From assembly GCA_002633025.1 (NCBI GenBank), contig NMRB01000054.1, forward strand, positions 649,335-713,334: 64,000 nt of DNA. Direction: 5' to 3'. A program made the position numbers and the translations under genes. Position 1 is the stretch's first letter; every line of letters starts with the position of its first letter. Origin of the DNA: Notospermus geniculatus. Its lineage: Eukaryota; Nemertea; Pilidiophora; Heteronemertea; Lineidae. Positions 62,001 to 64,000 of the stretch are shown piece after piece. A model generated the notes under the pieces. It was not told the origin of the DNA and searched no databases. It saw nothing but the letters and a program-made list of their open reading frames with translations.

Positions 62001-64000
62001 AGCTGTTTAGGCCTGTGGTGTCTCATTCTGCTTCAGTAGAGTACACAATATTGTTCACACTTAGCCCCAAAGTGATTCTCAGTAACCATGGAAACAACTT
62101 CCATCCCTATCATGTACGTTACATATTCTAGAAGAGTTTTTTATCCTTCAGGTTCCGGTGGGTCGGGTGGTTCCGGTGAAGAGACAGCCCCGGCTGTCAC
62201 CAATGATCTCATAGGTCACATTTCTCCTGCGTACGGCATGTCTGAATCAAAAGACTACACAAACATGGACGATCAGAGGAAGAAGCCTTATGATCCTACC
62301 ATCTGGCCTAAACCTCCCGATGTATCTAATGAAGCCAAGAGATTGGTGGTGGAAGCTCTGACAACAAGGTGGGTTGGTGGTTTCTTCCTCGGACCTGCGT
62401 ATAGAGTCATAGTCTTAGTGCTTCCCTGCTCACAGGCAGATTTTCAGCACAACGCTAGATTGCTTTACACTTGGAATCAATCACAGTCGACCACTCTCAA
62501 TGTACGATTCATTCCTATTTTTCTCTTCTCATGCACTGTATCAAGTTAACTTATTACAATGACTGCTTTGCCATGCGACTGGAAAACGAAGGTCAAAGGT
62601 CAAATCAGTGCACCACTCTCTGTTAGAAACGTAACAAAACAGTTTTATACGAGTTGTGATGAGCACGATTTGGTCTTCCAAAACGGTGCTCACTTGGTCA
62701 CTTTATTTTCTTTAGTGACACTAGTGGCCTAGCCGAGTACGACGTGGTCACCACGGACGCTGTCCCATGGTCTCCTGGTGACGAACAGGCCACGCCTGCC
62801 AATGACGGTCTGGAGGCCAAGGGAATGTCCACCACCGAGGCTCTGGCTCTCAGGTATAGAGGGAAACCTCGTGAGAGTGAAGTCTGTTGGGGGGGGGGGG
62901 GAGGTGCTTCCAGAAGGAGCACTACGTATGCTCAACTTCTTGGTCTTGCTTAGCCATGGTATGCTGAGAGGAGACAGATCCCCTGTTCTCACATCTATAG
63001 TCATGAGGATCTGTCTCCTGTTAAAGCTGCTGATGCCTGAGTAGGACCAGAGTCAGGCCTGTAGGCCCTCCAAACTGGATTGCCTGAAAGATGATCACAT
63101 GCTGCACCACTTACACTTCCAATCTCTTTCAAATATTTCCCAACTTGTCCACTCAATTCAGCTCATAATGAAAGGACACTACAGATATGACCTTCTCGAG
63201 TACAAACAGATCTGGCCCTTCCAGCATGCACCCTCCCCTCCCTTACAAAATCACAGCATCTCGATCCTCATTGTGTGTTTTTGTTTCCCCACAGTGGTGC
63301 AGACCCTGAAGATCTTGAGAGTGACGACGGCGACGACCAAGATGACGGTGATGATGTACGGGTTGAAGAGGAAGAAGAGATAAAGGAGGAAGAGCATACG
63401 CCAGCTCCAGGCAGTGAATACAGGTATGGGTGTCTAGTACAGTGAGCTCTGTCTGGAGTGTAGAGCATATCCCCACTCTAGGCAGTGAATGCAGGTATGG
63501 ATGTCTAGTACAGTGAGCTCTGTCTGGAGTGTAGAGCATATCCCCACTCCAGGCAGTGAATACAGGTACATGTATAGACTTATACATGTTGGGTACAATG
63601 ATCTCAGACTCAATCAGGTGGTCTCTACCCTGTGTCACTTCTAAATTAAACAAACAACTTTCTCTCCTCCACTCATAGACCCGTTTTTTTCTTGTAGTGA
63701 AAGAGAAGAGACGGCATCGCTGTCCTCGTCGATGGAGAGTGGACGTAAACGACTTCACCGCGCCCCCGTCACTATCCATTCAACCGCTGGAAGTGGGTAA
63801 GAATCTGTTCATTTCATAGTTTGACTGGGTCCTGTGAACACTGCTCTAGCTTTGCCGCCCTCACCAGTACTTGTTGAGTCGTTTGTTTCATTGCCTTGTA
63901 AGAATACCAAGATGATTCAGTCTCCTCTTGGATTTTCTTGCTTCATGCCATTCACGTTTTACTTCATTGTTTTCAGAGATTCACCTCGTGTTATTGCAGT
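56001..64000 (+). CDS. EDC4: enhancer of mRNA-decapping protein 4 (Ge-1/Hedls), 3' end outside window
   Basis: EDC4 scaffolds the DCP1-DCP2 decapping complex in P-bodies. Exons: 56001-56094, 56693-56750, 56958-57056, 57232-57385, 57557-57662, 57845-58031, 58144-58306, 58478-58582, 58715-58824, 59218-59295, 59529-59624, 59813-59921, 60056-60312, 60564-60664, 60945-61059, 61174-61838, 62152-62368, 62716-62853, 63295-63423, 63698-63796, 63977 onward; about 1,034 codons in frame. The start region, STEATQLLKDIL, matches human EDATQHLRDIL. The N-terminal WD40 domain shows TLLKGFTG-like SLLKGFTGVVTDIAF, VIWCPYIPEEEDE, SPDGTALATASLDG, LTGADHNRELKIW and KRRVLYVM. Exons 14-17 encode the Ser/Thr/Pro-rich linker; exon 19 is Asp/Glu-rich. 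The helical DCP2-binding C-terminus lies beyond the window. Confidence 0.96.
63392..63568 (+). repeat. 71-bp tandem repeat copying the EDC4 exon 19 end and donor
   Basis: The last 30 or so bases of exon 19 plus CAG|GTATGG recur at +71 (CAG at 63492-63494) and +142 (63563-63565) with small changes. Reading past the true donor meets a stop (TGA) within about ten codons, so the genuine donor is the one at 63424. Confidence 0.85.

Overview
This is a stretch of animal nuclear DNA. Genes are split into many short exons with GT-AG introns (one GC-AG), and families of non-autonomous transposons lie between and inside them. Six protein-coding loci can be read exon by exon. Their order and content point to an invertebrate, probably a marine deuterostome; this is inference from gene content and repeat style, and no species is claimed. 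Single ambiguous bases (20047, 29849, 39639), one 51-base N gap (16886-16936) and near-identical adjacent blocks show that this is a draft assembly of a polymorphic diploid.

Layout. 1-18.5 kb, minus strand: the 5' two-thirds of WDR7 (rabconnectin-3 beta), 15 coding exons, running off the left edge; its first five exons appear twice around the N gap. 18.6-24 kb: intergenic, with mobile-element remnants and hairpins. 24.0-32.8 kb, minus: PHAF1 (C16orf70), 13 exons and 423 aa, with exons 2-6 inside a second duplicated block. 33.2-36.35 kb, plus: MRPL38 (mL38), divergent from PHAF1 across 418 bases. 36.35-38.2 kb: a tandem duplication with a 38-bp minisatellite. 38.2-38.6 kb, minus: a C/EBP-gamma-like bZIP gene. 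40.2-41.2 kb, plus: an intronless canonical C/EBP, head to head with it. 41.2-47.6 kb: C/EBP 3' UTR and a dense field of inverted-repeat transposons. 47.65-55 kb, minus: SPIDR, 19 exons found (935 codons), first exon not located. 56.0-64 kb, plus: EDC4, 21 exons and about 1,034 codons, running off the right edge.

The genes belong to separate processes: V-ATPase and vesicle acidification (WDR7), autophagosome formation (PHAF1), mitochondrial translation (MRPL38), transcription (two C/EBPs), recombination repair (SPIDR) and mRNA decapping (EDC4). They do not form one pathway. What links them is position. C/EBP-gamma, C/EBP and SPIDR lie together here, whereas in human CEBPG sits with CEBPA on 19q13 and SPIDR is next to CEBPD on 8q11. 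The window therefore looks like the unduplicated ancestral C/EBP neighbourhood.

I found no clear new biological system. The most notable items are the C/EBP-SPIDR synteny, two duplicated exon blocks that are probably unmerged haplotypes, a transposon with a filled site and an empty site in the same window, a pair of hairpin-shaped retroposon-like insertions with 15-bp target duplications, three perfect MEF2 sites upstream of C/EBP, and two tandem repeats that copy an exon end together with its splice donor.
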